Below, piece by piece: positions 13,646-21,955 of a DNA stretch of 32,653 nt. The translations under genes were made by a program, and so were the position numbers. Under the pieces are notes generated by a model. That model saw only the letters and a program-made list of their open reading frames with translations, searched no databases and was not told the DNA's origin. The stretch's first letter is position 1, and every line of letters starts with the position of its first letter. The DNA lies in assembly GCA_021731295.1 (NCBI GenBank), contig JAKFXQ010000012.1, positions 1 through 32,653 on the forward strand, read 5' to 3'. This DNA is from Patescibacteria group bacterium (GTDB lineage Bacteria > Patescibacteriota > Minisyncoccia > Phycocordibacterales > UBA2100).

Positions 13646-13933
13646 GTGTCCAGACACTCACTCAGTATCGTACCCCTCGCGCTCACCGCACTCTTTGTCA
13701 TTTCTCCGGTTCTCCATAGCCTGCTCCCGCACGCGCACATGCATGGGGCACATTGGGATGCGCTTCATGCCGCACTCGCGGGGCAGTACGTCGAACCAGA
13801 TGAGCACACAGATAGCGATGATGACGATCGAATCATGTCGGCAGCTGTGTCGGTTTTACCGGCTGGAATTATTCCGTGGGATTACACGTCGTGGCTCAAG
13901 AGTGGCAAAGCGAAGCATCGAGCTTTCGGATAA
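13646..13933 (+). CDS. His-rich membrane-anchored small protein, copper region
   Basis: From the GTG at 13646 the 95-residue protein has a hydrophobic N-terminal segment (IVPLALTALFVISPVLHSLL), then PHAHMHGAHWDALHAALAG with five His in a short span. A poly-acidic stretch (DEHTDSDDDD) and a polar C-terminus follow. The His cluster directly after the membrane segment looks like a metal-binding site facing outward, and the neighbours are copper genes, so copper binding is likely but inferred. The ATG at 13598 in the track would put Cys-rich sequence before the membrane segment and lies upstream of the -10 box. No family is recognised. Confidence 0.55.
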   Translation: MSRHSLSIVPLALTALFVISPVLHSLLPHAHMHGAHWDALHAALAGQYVEPDEHTDSDDDDRIMSAAVSVLPAGIIPWDYTSWLKSGKAKHRAFG

Positions 13934-13969
13934 GTACGTTCGTGAGCTTACTAACGTATCAATTCACTC

Positions 13970-14707
13970 ATGAATAAAACATACCTACTCGGTGCGCTCG
14001 CGCTATTGGCGCTCCCCGCACTTGTTTCCGCAGATCATCCACCAGAAGCCATGACCACCACGCACAGTTCGTGTCACATAGAAGAAAACCTCTCCCTCGG
14101 CAGTCGTAGTGACGCTGTTTCGTGCCTCCAAATCGCGCTTATCGCGGCGGGGCATCTCGAGATTAGCGCGCCCACGGGTTACTTCGGAGATATGACGAAG
14201 ATGGCAGTCATGCATTGGCAAGAAGCGGCAGGAGTACCCGCGACGGGTTACTTTGGTCAGCTCTCTCGTGCGGCATATGCCGGAGGGACGATGGTCCACG
14301 CAGAAGACTCAAATGCTTCCAAGATGCAGGAATCGACACAAGTTGCAGAGGCAATGCATGCACATGAACCGATTGATGTCGCGGCATGGCCTACGGTTCC
14401 GAAAGTAACACTCACGCTACATTCGGACAGTCTAGCGGGCTTCAACGCGGAGATAACAACCGAGAACTTTGCCTTCGCGCCGCAGCACGTAAATGGTGCC
14501 GTAGTGCCGAATGAGGGACACGCGCACATTTATGTCGACGGCAAAAAGCATGCCCGCGTCTATGGCAATTGGTTCCATGTTCCGGGCGAATTGTTCGCGG
14601 CACACGGCACGCACACTGTCGTCGTGACCTTAAACGCCAACGATCATAGCGACCTTGAGTATCAGGGGACACGCGTCGAAGCGTCGCAGGTTGTTACCAC
14701 TGAATAA
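13970..14707 (+). CDS. exported peptidoglycan-binding protein with His-rich C-terminal domain
   Basis: The 245-residue protein has a signal peptide (TYLLGALALLALPALVSA). A peptidoglycan-binding domain follows at about 35-105 (LGSRSDAVSCLQIALIAAGHL, then ATGYFGQLSRAAYAGG), with a Met/His linker. The C-terminal domain (about 145-245) includes NFAFAPQHVNGAVVPNEGHAHIYVDGKKHARVYGNWFHVPG. His-rich strands of this type occur beside copper-resistance genes in other bacteria, so a wall-attached copper-handling role is likely; this is inference. It starts 36 bp after the His-rich gene, with TATCAA seven bases upstream of the ATG. Confidence 0.72.
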   Translation: MNKTYLLGALALLALPALVSADHPPEAMTTTHSSCHIEENLSLGSRSDAVSCLQIALIAAGHLEISAPTGYFGDMTKMAVMHWQEAAGVPATGYFGQLSRAAYAGGTMVHAEDSNASKMQESTQVAEAMHAHEPIDVAAWPTVPKVTLTLHSDSLAGFNAEITTENFAFAPQHVNGAVVPNEGHAHIYVDGKKHARVYGNWFHVPGELFAAHGTHTVVVTLNANDHSDLEYQGTRVEASQVVTTE

Positions 14708-14715
14708 TCACTACC

Positions 14716-15384
14716 ATGACCGCACGAATCGTAAGCATCATTGCAGCTACGCTCGTACTTCCCGCGTTCGTTACAGCGCACGAAACACATGTGTACGACG
14801 TTGGAGGAACTCACTATCAGTTCGTGATTGGATCGCTCAACGAGCCCCTAACAGTGGACGATAAGACGGGCGTTGATTTACGCATCGCAAAACTCGGTGA
14901 CGCGGATGCGCACGCTGACCACGACCATTCTGCTGGCGATCCACTCTCTGGCCTCGAGTCATCCCTAAAAGTAGAGCTGATTGCGGGGGAGAGTCGTCGC
15001 ATATTGGACTTGTCGCCGCAGTATGGCGTTCCGGGCGGCTACAAAGCCCCGTTTTACCCAACGGTCGCGACCACGCTTTCGTATCGCGTGTTTTGCGAAC
15101 TGGAGGGAGAGAAAGTTGACCTGACGTTTACGTGTTCCCAGCGCGGCCACACGGCTGCGGAGGAAAGTGACGAGGAAGTTGAAGTTTCCCCGGGCGTGAC
15201 CCGCGTCTCGAAGACGGGCTCGTACGGATGCCCCGTGCCAAAAGCAGACGCAGGCTTTCCGGAGCCGAGCACGGACCTTGTGACGCTCACTGCCCTCGCT
15301 GGTACTCCGAAGGATGGCATGATTGCCTACGGAGCACTCGTCGTCGCGTTTCTCGCGATGTTACTTGCATGGCGCCGTCGTTAG
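14716..15384 (+). CDS. exported His/Asp-rich protein with C-terminal membrane anchor
   Basis: The 222-residue protein has an N-terminal signal peptide ending at about residue 21 (PAFVTAHETHVY). The extracytoplasmic domain has GGTHYQFVIGSLNEPLTVDDKTGVD, an insertion AHADHDHS, and SPQYGVPGGYKAPFYPTVATTLSYRVFC. One C-terminal membrane helix is followed by WRRR. The His/Asp insertion suggests metal binding. I recall similar genes beside copC in other bacteria but cannot name the family with confidence. It starts eight bases after the previous stop. It is followed 11 bp later by the hairpin at the start of the CopC-CopD gene. Confidence 0.7.
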   Translation: MTARIVSIIAATLVLPAFVTAHETHVYDVGGTHYQFVIGSLNEPLTVDDKTGVDLRIAKLGDADAHADHDHSAGDPLSGLESSLKVELIAGESRRILDLSPQYGVPGGYKAPFYPTVATTLSYRVFCELEGEKVDLTFTCSQRGHTAAEESDEEVEVSPGVTRVSKTGSYGCPVPKADAGFPEPSTDLVTLTALAGTPKDGMIAYGALVVAFLAMLLAWRRR

Positions 15385-15395
15385 ACACACTACAA

Positions 15396-18023
15396 ATGGC
15401 GCAGCCTGCCGTGGGCAGGCTGCGCCAGTGGGCGTTACTCCTCATGCTGTTGTGCGTACCATTTACGGCGCACGCACACGCAACACCCATTGAGCAGCAT
15501 CCAGGAGCAGGGGCGAATGTCACTGCTGTCTCGGAAGTTTCCATCACCTTCTCCGAGCGCATAGAAGAGAAGGCGAGTCGGATGAGGATTCTGAAGGACG
15601 ACACTGTTATCGCAGAGACTATGTATGTGGACGACTCGAACCCGCGTCGCTCCATCGTCCCTGTTTCCACGCCACTTGAAGACGGTGTGTATTTAGTTAG
15701 CTGGAGCGTTGTCTCGTCGGACGATGGACACTTTACGAAGGGCACGTACGCCTTCGCTGTCGGCTCGTCTACCGCGCCACTCGCTGCAGATTCCATGGTA
15801 GTTCCAATTCGCTCCCCGCTTGAAGTGTTTACGGTCTTCGTCGAGCTTGCGGGGAACAGTCTGCTCTGGGGAGCACTCGTCGCCTCGGTATTGATTCGTG
15901 GCATCGGCACGGTGCTCATCAATCGTGTCGCCATACTCGGCGTTATCTTTGCGCTTTCGGGCGCGGCCGTGCACGTGTTGGTGAAATCATACGAACTCGC
16001 GGGAGTGCAAGTGGAGCCGTTTACTACCGCGACACTTTCGTACGTCCAGACATTTGGCGGCACAATGACGCTTGGACGCATGGCTGCGGTCACTGGTGTG
16101 GCACTGTTCTTCTTAGCGTTCTCCGGACGCACGAGACTCTACTTGTCTGGGGCATGCCTCATCGTTTTTGCAGCCCTGCGCGCGGTGATGAGTCATGCAA
16201 CCGCAAATCCCTTCCATCCAGAATTGTCGGCCGTCGTCAACGTATTTCATCTTATCGAAAAGGACCTCTGGTTCGGGCTATTGGTCGTCGTTGTAACTGG
16301 CCTGCTCTCGTCGGGGCGCTCCCATATTCTCGCGGCACTCCCGCGCATTAACCGCCTCCTTGCGTTCAATCTAGCAGCGGTATCGCTGACCGCGTCTTAC
16401 ATCATCTGGCTGCACCTCAAGGCATTTGAGAACTTCGCGTCGCAATGGGGGGATGTAGTTATTCCACTCATCGTAGCCGCAGTCATTCTTGTCACGCTGC
16501 GTTGTTTCAACGTACTGGTGCCCCGTGCCATTAGTGCCATCGTGCCGTTTACGCTGACGCTCGAGGCGGTTGCTGCAGGCTTTGTCGTTTTTTTCTCATC
16601 GGTAGTCATTCTCACTTCACCGCCGCACGGACTCGATACGACAATTTCGCGCTCTGACACGCCGTACGTGGCGCTGCAGTATTCACGCTCGCACGATAGC
16701 GAACTCGTGCTCGACACCAGTGAACGCAAAGAGCCAATCGTTACACTGGGGGATATCGCGATACCGCTACGGCGCTACGGGGAGACCGCTTACGCATTGC
16801 CACGCGCATTGTTGGAGAGTGGCGGCTCTCTGCGCGTGATTATCGTGAGCGACGACGGGTATGATGCGCATGCGACGCTTGCTGTGCCGCCACTCACCGT
16901 CGAAGACGAGTCGAAACGACCACTCGATTTCTTTGCACTTGGATTCATTCTTCTCGCTCTCTCTGGTGCGGCACTCGGCCTCATGCTCTCGCGCGTTCGC
17001 GGTGCACATGACGCGGGGCGCATTCGTCCGCATGCCTCGGTGACGTTCGCCGTTGTAACGGGACTTGTTGTCATTCCAATTCTCACGCTCGCAGCACAGA
17101 GCACATTGGGGAACCGATTCCAGGCGCAATGTGAGGCAGACGGGAATGCGTGGCACATGATGCAACCGACGCATGCGTATCGCACCACCGCGGCGACATC
17201 ACGCGAGGGCTGCATGCTCGCTGGTGGTGCATATCACATTCCTGATGCGCGGCAGTACGACTACCTGCGCTCGCTTGGCGAGGCGGAGGTCGCTCTCACG
17301 TCGGAACCCACCGCACTTCGCTCGGGTTCTCCACAGACACTGACACTGACCTTTACGGATGCTGAAGGAAACCCCGCGACACTGCGCGAAATTCATGAAC
17401 GTCTTATCCATGTCATTGTCGTAAGTCAGGACATGTCGCATTTTGCACACATACATCCGGACGATTTTGCGCCAATCTCAGAGGAGAATGTACGCACAGG
17501 AGTATTCCAAGTACGTCATGAGTTTTCCACGGGAGGTACATATATTATTGCCATCGACTTCATGCACGGACTCGTGCAAGAATCTCGCACATTTATTGTT
17601 GATGTGGCGGGCCCAGACCAAGGACAGCAACGCATCTACACATCTGTTGCGCATAGTGGGGATTACACGGTCGAGCTTGATCACGTTAATCCATTCGCAG
17701 AAGACCTGTCGACCTTGTATTTCAATGTCCTCAAGGATGGTGAGCCTGTTCGTGACCTGTCGCCGTATTTGGGCGCCGCGATGCACATAGCGCTGGTCAA
17801 AACCGATCTGTCAGAATTTGTGCACGGTCACGGCGAAGTGCACCCTCCAGGAACGCCGCCTCCAACGGCCGTCAACCATGTTCACGCACCGCCGCCACCG
17901 CGCTTTGGGCCGAATATCGAAGCGCATCTTGTGTTTCCGCGGGAGGGCGCCTACACCATATTCGGTGAGTTCATGCACGAAGGGGAAGTCGTCACTGTTC
18001 GCTTCACTACGCGTGTCAGATAG
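15396..18023 (+). CDS. CopC-CopD fusion with two extra His-motif domains
   Basis: From the ATG at 15396 the protein has 875 residues. A signal peptide with basic n-region (VGRLRQWALLLMLLCVPFTAHA) precedes a CopC domain that begins HATPIEQHP and ends SSDDGHFTKGTYAFAVG, the Cu(II)-binding DGH motif. A CopD-like multi-helix membrane part follows (about 135-370), then further helices around 510-570. At about 634-730 lies a beta domain with IHVIVVSQDMSHFAHIHPDDF. A second similar domain has MHIALVKTDLSEFVHGHGEVH and a His/Pro tail (about 765-875). CopC/CopD proteins bind and import copper; the tandem His domains are extra. The ATG at 15369 is an alternative start; the track's 15228 start is not credible. 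Confidence 0.88.
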   Translation: MAQPAVGRLRQWALLLMLLCVPFTAHAHATPIEQHPGAGANVTAVSEVSITFSERIEEKASRMRILKDDTVIAETMYVDDSNPRRSIVPVSTPLEDGVYLVSWSVVSSDDGHFTKGTYAFAVGSSTAPLAADSMVVPIRSPLEVFTVFVELAGNSLLWGALVASVLIRGIGTVLINRVAILGVIFALSGAAVHVLVKSYELAGVQVEPFTTATLSYVQTFGGTMTLGRMAAVTGVALFFLAFSGRTRLYLSGACLIVFAALRAVMSHATANPFHPELSAVVNVFHLIEKDLWFGLLVVVVTGLLSSGRSHILAALPRINRLLAFNLAAVSLTASYIIWLHLKAFENFASQWGDVVIPLIVAAVILVTLRCFNVLVPRAISAIVPFTLTLEAVAAGFVVFFSSVVILTSPPHGLDTTISRSDTPYVALQYSRSHDSELVLDTSERKEPIVTLGDIAIPLRRYGETAYALPRALLESGGSLRVIIVSDDGYDAHATLAVPPLTVEDESKRPLDFFALGFILLALSGAALGLMLSRVRGAHDAGRIRPHASVTFAVVTGLVVIPILTLAAQSTLGNRFQAQCEADGNAWHMMQPTHAYRTTAATSREGCMLAGGAYHIPDARQYDYLRSLGEAEVALTSEPTALRSGSPQTLTLTFTDAEGNPATLREIHERLIHVIVVSQDMSHFAHIHPDDFAPISEENVRTGVFQVRHEFSTGGTYIIAIDFMHGLVQESRTFIVDVAGPDQGQQRIYTSVAHSGDYTVELDHVNPFAEDLSTLYFNVLKDGEPVRDLSPYLGAAMHIALVKTDLSEFVHGHGEVHPPGTPPPTAVNHVHAPPPPRFGPNIEAHLVFPREGAYTIFGEFMHEGEVVTVRFTTRVR
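15397..15427 (+). repeat. 14-bp perfect hairpin overlapping the CopC-CopD start codon
   Basis: TGGCGCAGCCTGCC and its exact reverse complement surround GTG. The left arm begins with the last two bases of the ATG at 15396. There is no T tract, so it may control translation rather than terminate transcription. The inner CCTGCC/GGCAGG palindrome also occurs at 32586-32605. Confidence 0.75.
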
Positions 18024-18043
18024 CCATTCGTCAAGTGTTCGTG

Positions 18044-18049
18044 TAAGAT
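18044..18049 (+). promoter_or_regulatory. -10 box, leaderless spacing
   Basis: TAAGAT ends six bases before the ATG at 18056. No good -35 is seen. Confidence 0.5.
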
Positions 18050-18055
18050 GGCGCC

Positions 18056-19258
18056 ATGAAGATCGTCATACCGAGTATGAAGCGAATAGCGCTTGCGATA
18101 GCTATCGTGGCACTCTTGCCACAATTTTCGCATGCGCAAGTCTGGTCCTCGCCGTTTGAGGTCTCGGGCTGGATTCCGTACTGGCGCCAAGCTACGGGGA
18201 CACAGGACTTCATCGCGCACGCTGATTTGTTCAAGGAGATAAATCCATTCGGGTACACAGTGAAGCAGGACGGGCGCCTCTACGATGCGGCTGGTCTCCA
18301 TACAGATCCGTGGCCGGCGGTTCGTCAAATCGCCAAGGAAAAGCACATTCGCTTTATCCCTACGGTGATGTGGTCAGATGCAGAAGCCATTCACAACGTC
18401 CTTTCTGACCCGACCTTACGCCGGAAGCATATCGCGATGATTGTCGATGAGGTGAAGACGAACGGCTGGGACGGAATCGATATTGACTACGAGGGAAAGT
18501 ACGCAAAGACGCGGCCGTTTTTTTCATTGTTCCTAAAGGAGTTGTATGCGGCAATGGGCGACAAGTGGGTACAGTGCACTATAGAGTCGCGGACACCACT
18601 CGATAGTCGCTATCTGAAACCTGAAGACGTGCCGGACGATATCGAATATGCAAACGACTTTGTTGAGATAAACAAGTATTGCGACCGTGTGCGCTTCATG
18701 ACCTATGACCAGCAAACGATTGACGTGAAGCTCGGCAAGGAGGCAGACGACCGTGGCGAGGTGTACGGCCCTGTGTCCGACGTACGGTGGGTTGAAAAGG
18801 CAATTCGCGAAGCGATGAAGACGATTCCTGCGCGCAAGATAATGGTCGGTATTCCGACGTACGGTTATGAGTGGGACGTGAAGGCATATGCAGACGGCTA
18901 CACCTATAAACTGCTCTGGACGTTCAATCCGGGATACGGGTTTGAGCTCGCGCAGAAACACAATGTAACGCCGGTGCGAAATATTGGCGGCGAGCTTGGC
19001 TTTACCTATATCCCCGAAGGTAGTCCGTTTGCACTCACACGCCCCTCAAACGCATGGCCGGGAAATCTCGTGGCCGCCGCGGCACTTTCGCTTGCCTCGG
19101 CGAGCAACACAAACATGGGCTTCCGCATGGTGACCTGGAGTGACGCGAACGCGGTCAAACAAAAAGTGGACTTGGCGAAGCGACTTGGTGTGCGCGGCGT
19201 CTCGGTGTTCAAGATTGACGGCGGGCATGACCCTGCGCTCTGGGACGCGCTGAAATAA
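18056..19258 (+). CDS. secreted glycoside hydrolase family 18 protein
   Basis: The 400-residue protein has a signal peptide (about 1-27, ending FSHA) and a GH18 barrel. The DxxDxDxE motif is intact as WDGIDIDYEG with Glu146 as the acid. Other family marks are SGWIPYWR at the first strand, VRFMTYDQ, IMVGIPTYGYEWD and GVSVFKIDGGHDPALW. GH18 enzymes cleave chitin or peptidoglycan-type GlcNAc linkages; the overall look is closer to spore/peptidoglycan GH18 proteins than to true chitinases, which is a judgement by eye. The TAAGAT -10 favours the ATG at 18056 over that at 18077. Confidence 0.9.
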   Translation: MKIVIPSMKRIALAIAIVALLPQFSHAQVWSSPFEVSGWIPYWRQATGTQDFIAHADLFKEINPFGYTVKQDGRLYDAAGLHTDPWPAVRQIAKEKHIRFIPTVMWSDAEAIHNVLSDPTLRRKHIAMIVDEVKTNGWDGIDIDYEGKYAKTRPFFSLFLKELYAAMGDKWVQCTIESRTPLDSRYLKPEDVPDDIEYANDFVEINKYCDRVRFMTYDQQTIDVKLGKEADDRGEVYGPVSDVRWVEKAIREAMKTIPARKIMVGIPTYGYEWDVKAYADGYTYKLLWTFNPGYGFELAQKHNVTPVRNIGGELGFTYIPEGSPFALTRPSNAWPGNLVAAAALSLASASNTNMGFRMVTWSDANAVKQKVDLAKRLGVRGVSVFKIDGGHDPALWDALK

Positions 19259-19301
19259 GTTTCGTCTGTGCATAAAGGTTCGCGACGTACATCTTCTGTG
19301 G

Positions 19302-19307
19302 TATTAG
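19302..19307 (+). promoter_or_regulatory. -10 box, leaderless spacing
   Basis: TATTAG ends six bases before the ATG at 19314; a weak TTCGCG lies 17 bp further upstream. Confidence 0.5.
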
Positions 19308-19313
19308 TTACCC

Positions 19314-20330
19314 ATGGAGACCTTTTCAGCAGGCAGGAAGGAGCTCGCAGAGCTCCATTTTCATTTGGGACAGTCAGTTGATCCACACATTCTGTGGTCA
19401 ATTGCGCATGAGCAGGGCATCAAGCTGCCTTCGAAAGATTATTGGGAGTTTTACGAAATGGTAACGCTGACGAAGCCAGGCGAAATTACCTGGGCGGATT
19501 ATCACGAGCTCTTCAAATGGACGGAACTCATTCAATCCTCGCCGGTGGCGATGGAACGCGCGGTGTATGAAGTTATTAACGGAGCATATCGCGCAAACAA
19601 CATCACGCTGCTCGAGCCATCGTTCAACCCAATCTTCCGTAATCGCTCGGGCGAACGCGACCTAGACCACATCATTCTCGCGGCTCTGCGCGGCATGGAG
19701 CGCGCCCTCATCGAGTTCCCAATGATTCGTGCTGGCCTAATCTTCCTGCTCGATCGTCGTTCTCCGTTTTCGCTCAACGAAATCATTCTAAAAAAGGCGA
19801 TTAAGTACCGCACGCGTGGTGTCGTCGGCATCGATATCGCTGGACCGAATGCCGACGGATTTAAGTATGACGACTATGCTGACCTGTATGCCCGGGCACG
19901 CGCAGCGGGCCTCAAAACAACGGTGCACACGGGAGAAGATGGCGATGCTGCCGAAATGGCCCACGTGGTCTCGGTCTTGCCGCTAGACAGACTAAACCAC
20001 GGCTTCCGCGCATACACAGACAAGGCACTCATGGAAACCGTTCAGAAGAAAAATCTCACGATGTGTTTGTGTCCTACCTCAAACATGCGCGTCGGGTTTA
20101 TCAAGGATTCACAGCATCTCGGAGAAGTGCTGCGTGCTCTGTATGACAATGGTGTGAAATTCTGCATCAACACCGACAATCCCGCGATGCTCCGCACCAA
20201 TCTATCCAAGGAAATTGAACTGGTACGTCAAACGGGCGCTCTGACCGAGGCGGAGATTGACCAGACGGTGAGGTGGGCATTTGATGCCTCGTTTGTGCCC
20301 ACAGAGGCAGGACGAAACCTCTACTTATAG
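19314..20330 (+). CDS. adenosine deaminase-like metallohydrolase
   Basis: The 338-residue protein keeps the catalytic set of the adenosine/AMP deaminase family: HxH zinc ligands in ELHFHLGQSV, GIDIAGP, TVHTGEDG (zinc His and catalytic Glu), RLNHG and INTDNPAM with the last zinc Asp. Two positions that contact the nucleoside in classical adenosine deaminase differ. The Asp of HLDGS is Gly, and the second Asp of TDDP is Asn. Zinc chemistry should be intact, but the substrate may not be adenosine. It is cytosolic with no signal peptide. The TATTAG -10 supports this start. Confidence 0.85.
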   Translation: METFSAGRKELAELHFHLGQSVDPHILWSIAHEQGIKLPSKDYWEFYEMVTLTKPGEITWADYHELFKWTELIQSSPVAMERAVYEVINGAYRANNITLLEPSFNPIFRNRSGERDLDHIILAALRGMERALIEFPMIRAGLIFLLDRRSPFSLNEIILKKAIKYRTRGVVGIDIAGPNADGFKYDDYADLYARARAAGLKTTVHTGEDGDAAEMAHVVSVLPLDRLNHGFRAYTDKALMETVQKKNLTMCLCPTSNMRVGFIKDSQHLGEVLRALYDNGVKFCINTDNPAMLRTNLSKEIELVRQTGALTEAEIDQTVRWAFDASFVPTEAGRNLYL

Positions 20331-20417
20331 ACGTGGGGATAACGTAGATGCGCTCAAAGAGCAATGCAGGTACTCTGGATAGGGAGGTCGATTTTACTAC
20401 TCAACCACACACATTTT

Positions 20418-20624
20418 ATGCAGTGGTTACACACGATCGCGTTCATTCTCGTCATCGTCGGAGGCATCAATTGGTTGCTTCTCGCGGTTACGGGATGGGA
20501 GATCGGCGCCTTGTTCGGTGGCATGAGTGCCATGCCGAGCCAGGTCATCTACATACTCGTAGGTCTGTCTGCGATTTATCTCGCAGTCATGCACTTCAAG
20601 GGAAAGAGCGGAGACTCAATGTAG
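20418..20624 (+). CDS. DUF378 small membrane protein
   Basis: The 68-residue protein starts [24 protein letters not shown] and has a second helix, [20 protein letters not shown]. This is the two-helix DUF378 layout with the conserved Gly-x-(I/L)-Asn-Trp motif. The function is unknown. The track begins at 20364, but the ATG at 20418 gives the family N-terminus. A terminator-like hairpin lies 24 bp after the stop. Confidence 0.85.
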   Translation: MQWLHTIAFILVIVGGINWLLLAVTGWEIGALFGGMSAMPSQVIYILVGLSAIYLAVMHFKGKSGDSM

Positions 20625-20648
20625 CGTTGCTCAGCCGGTTCCCGCACA

Positions 20649-20668
20649 GCGCCCGCACTCGCGGGCGT
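20649..20668 (+). terminator. terminator-like hairpin
   Basis: CGCCCGC and GCGGGCG pair around ACTC, followed by TTG. It separates the DUF378 gene from the regulator downstream. Confidence 0.65.
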
Positions 20669-20677
20669 TGTGCTTTG

Positions 20678-20706
20678 TGGACAACAACGGCTTCAGACCC
20701 TATGCT
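20678..20706 (+). promoter_or_regulatory. leaderless promoter of the XRE regulator
   Basis: TGGACA and TATGCT are 17 bp apart; the -10 ends six bases before GTG at 20713, so it supports the GTG start. Confidence 0.65.
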
Positions 20707-20712
20707 CGACCT

Positions 20713-20922
20713 GTGTCTGACATAATCTACAATCGCGTCGCTCAGCTGCGCGCACAGGCGGGAGAAACACAGCAAGAACTCGCTGATGCGGTTGGCGTGT
20801 CGCGCCAAACCATCATTGCTATTGAGAAGGGCAACTACACGCCGTCTGTCGCACTGGCCTTGAAACTGGCAACACATTACACTGTCCCGGTGGACGCGCT
20901 GTTTTCTCTAAAGCGAATATGA
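20713..20922 (+). CDS. XRE-family HTH transcriptional regulator
   Basis: From the GTG at 20713 the 69-residue protein is a single helix-turn-helix domain: [40 protein letters not shown], then [19 protein letters not shown]. It matches the small YozG/Xre-type regulators that usually sit in front of a membrane-protein gene, as here. The next gene's ATG overlaps this stop (ATGA), so the pair is translationally coupled. The track's upstream Met at 20668 lies in the terminator and promoter. Confidence 0.9.
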   Translation: MSDIIYNRVAQLRAQAGETQQELADAVGVSRQTIIAIEKGNYTPSVALALKLATHYTVPVDALFSLKRI

Positions 20923-21269
20923 AAGAAGCCGCCTCAGCTAGTGCCCTCATTGTGCTCCTGATTTTCGCGGTTAATCCGATGCATTTTTGGATGCCCGATA
21001 GTGCACACATGATGCTGCTCGCGGCATTGGTGGGATCCTTTGGAGCGCTCGCCGTTTTTATACTGCGCGAACGTCCGCGCGACGAGCGCGAGGAGGCACA
21101 TCGCGCCGTGGCGGGGCACAGCGCATTTCTTGTGGGTGCGGGAGTACTCCTCGTCGGTGTCATTTTGCAGGGACTTCAGGGAGACGCGGACCCATGGTTA
21201 GGTGCTGCGCTCGGGGCTATGGTAGCCGTAAAGGTAGGTGCGCATTTGTACGCTGATAGGTATCGCTGA
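20919..21269 (+). CDS. membrane protein coupled to the XRE regulator
   Basis: The 116-residue protein has three or four membrane helices (about 8-20, 30-48, 68-85 and 92-108). A charged loop, [14 protein letters not shown], lies after the second. Membrane proteins of this size next to a YozG-type regulator are common, and the acidic/basic loop is typical of them, but no function is established. Its start overlaps the regulator's stop by four bases. The pair may form an autoregulated unit; this is inference. Confidence 0.78.
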   Translation: MKEAASASALIVLLIFAVNPMHFWMPDSAHMMLLAALVGSFGALAVFILRERPRDEREEAHRAVAGHSAFLVGAGVLLVGVILQGLQGDADPWLGAALGAMVAVKVGAHLYADRYR

Positions 21270-21294
21270 TGTCCACACGGCATGTAAAGACGAC

Positions 21295-21322
21295 TTGACA
21301 TGCATGTGTATGGCCGTACCAT
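21295..21322 (+). promoter_or_regulatory. sigma70-type promoter of the Met-rich thioredoxin operon
   Basis: TTGACA and TACCAT are 16 bp apart. The predicted start is near 21329, leaving a UTR of about 23 nt with no strong Shine-Dalgarno site. Confidence 0.6.
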
Positions 21323-21351
21323 GAGGCTATTACGATGCTAATGTCTACAGT

Positions 21352-21954
21352 ATGAACACAGGTCTTATTGCACTGATAATTATCGTACTCGCGGGAGGCG
21401 GGTTTTGGTTGGCCACCTCTGGTGCGCCTGAGATGGACGACGCGATGATGCAGAAGGATGAAATGATGGAGAAGGACGCGATGGAGAGCGATTCCATGAT
21501 GGAGAAGGATGCGGCGATGGAGGGGGATGCAATGATGCAGAAAGACGAAATGATGGAGAAGGAGAGCATGAATGATGAGGCCATGATGAAGGATGACGCG
21601 ATGATGGAGAAGGACGCGATGATGCAAAAAGAGACGATGATGCACAAAGGAACCATTGAGGCGTATAGCCCCGAGAAGCTCGCCATGGCAGAAAGCGGAA
21701 AAGTGCTTCTTTTCTTTCACGCCGCATGGTGCCCAATCTGTCGTTCACTGGATGCTCAGGCGGCAGCAAATGGATTCATGATTCCTGACGGCGTTCACGT
21801 TCTCAAAGTTGATTTCGACACGGCATTAGACTTACGCAAGAAGTACGGTGTCACCGTACAGCACACGTTCGTGCAGGTGGACGCTTCGGGAGCCTCGCTC
21901 GGAAAATGGAGCGATGCATCTACGTATTCACAGGTCTTCGCGCGGGTAAAATAG
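21352..21954 (+). CDS. membrane-anchored thioredoxin with a Met-rich acidic stalk
   Basis: The 200-residue protein has a signal anchor (about 4-22). A low-complexity stalk at about 28-100 is built of units like MMEKDA and MMQKDE, with 22 Met among about 73 residues. The C-terminal thioredoxin domain has LLFFHAAWCPICRSLD (Cys127 and Cys130) and KYGVTVQHTFVQVD, but Thr in place of the usual cis-Pro Pro-Thr context. Met clusters bind Cu(I) in other copper proteins, so copper trafficking or oxidant scavenging is plausible but unproven. It lies one base upstream of the DipZ-like gene, so they form an operon. Confidence 0.85.
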   Translation: MNTGLIALIIIVLAGGGFWLATSGAPEMDDAMMQKDEMMEKDAMESDSMMEKDAAMEGDAMMQKDEMMEKESMNDEAMMKDDAMMEKDAMMQKETMMHKGTIEAYSPEKLAMAESGKVLLFFHAAWCPICRSLDAQAAANGFMIPDGVHVLKVDFDTALDLRKKYGVTVQHTFVQVDASGASLGKWSDASTYSQVFARVK

Positions 21955-21955
21955 C

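Noticed and set aside
15228-15368. ORF-track start of the CopC-CopD gene at 15228
   Set aside because: It overlaps the previous gene in another frame and puts Arg-rich sequence before a clear signal peptide.
21217-21769. Minus-strand His/Ser/Leu-rich ORFs opposite the Met-rich thioredoxin gene
   Set aside because: Their repeats are the complement of the ATG-rich stalk code, and no translation signal is seen.
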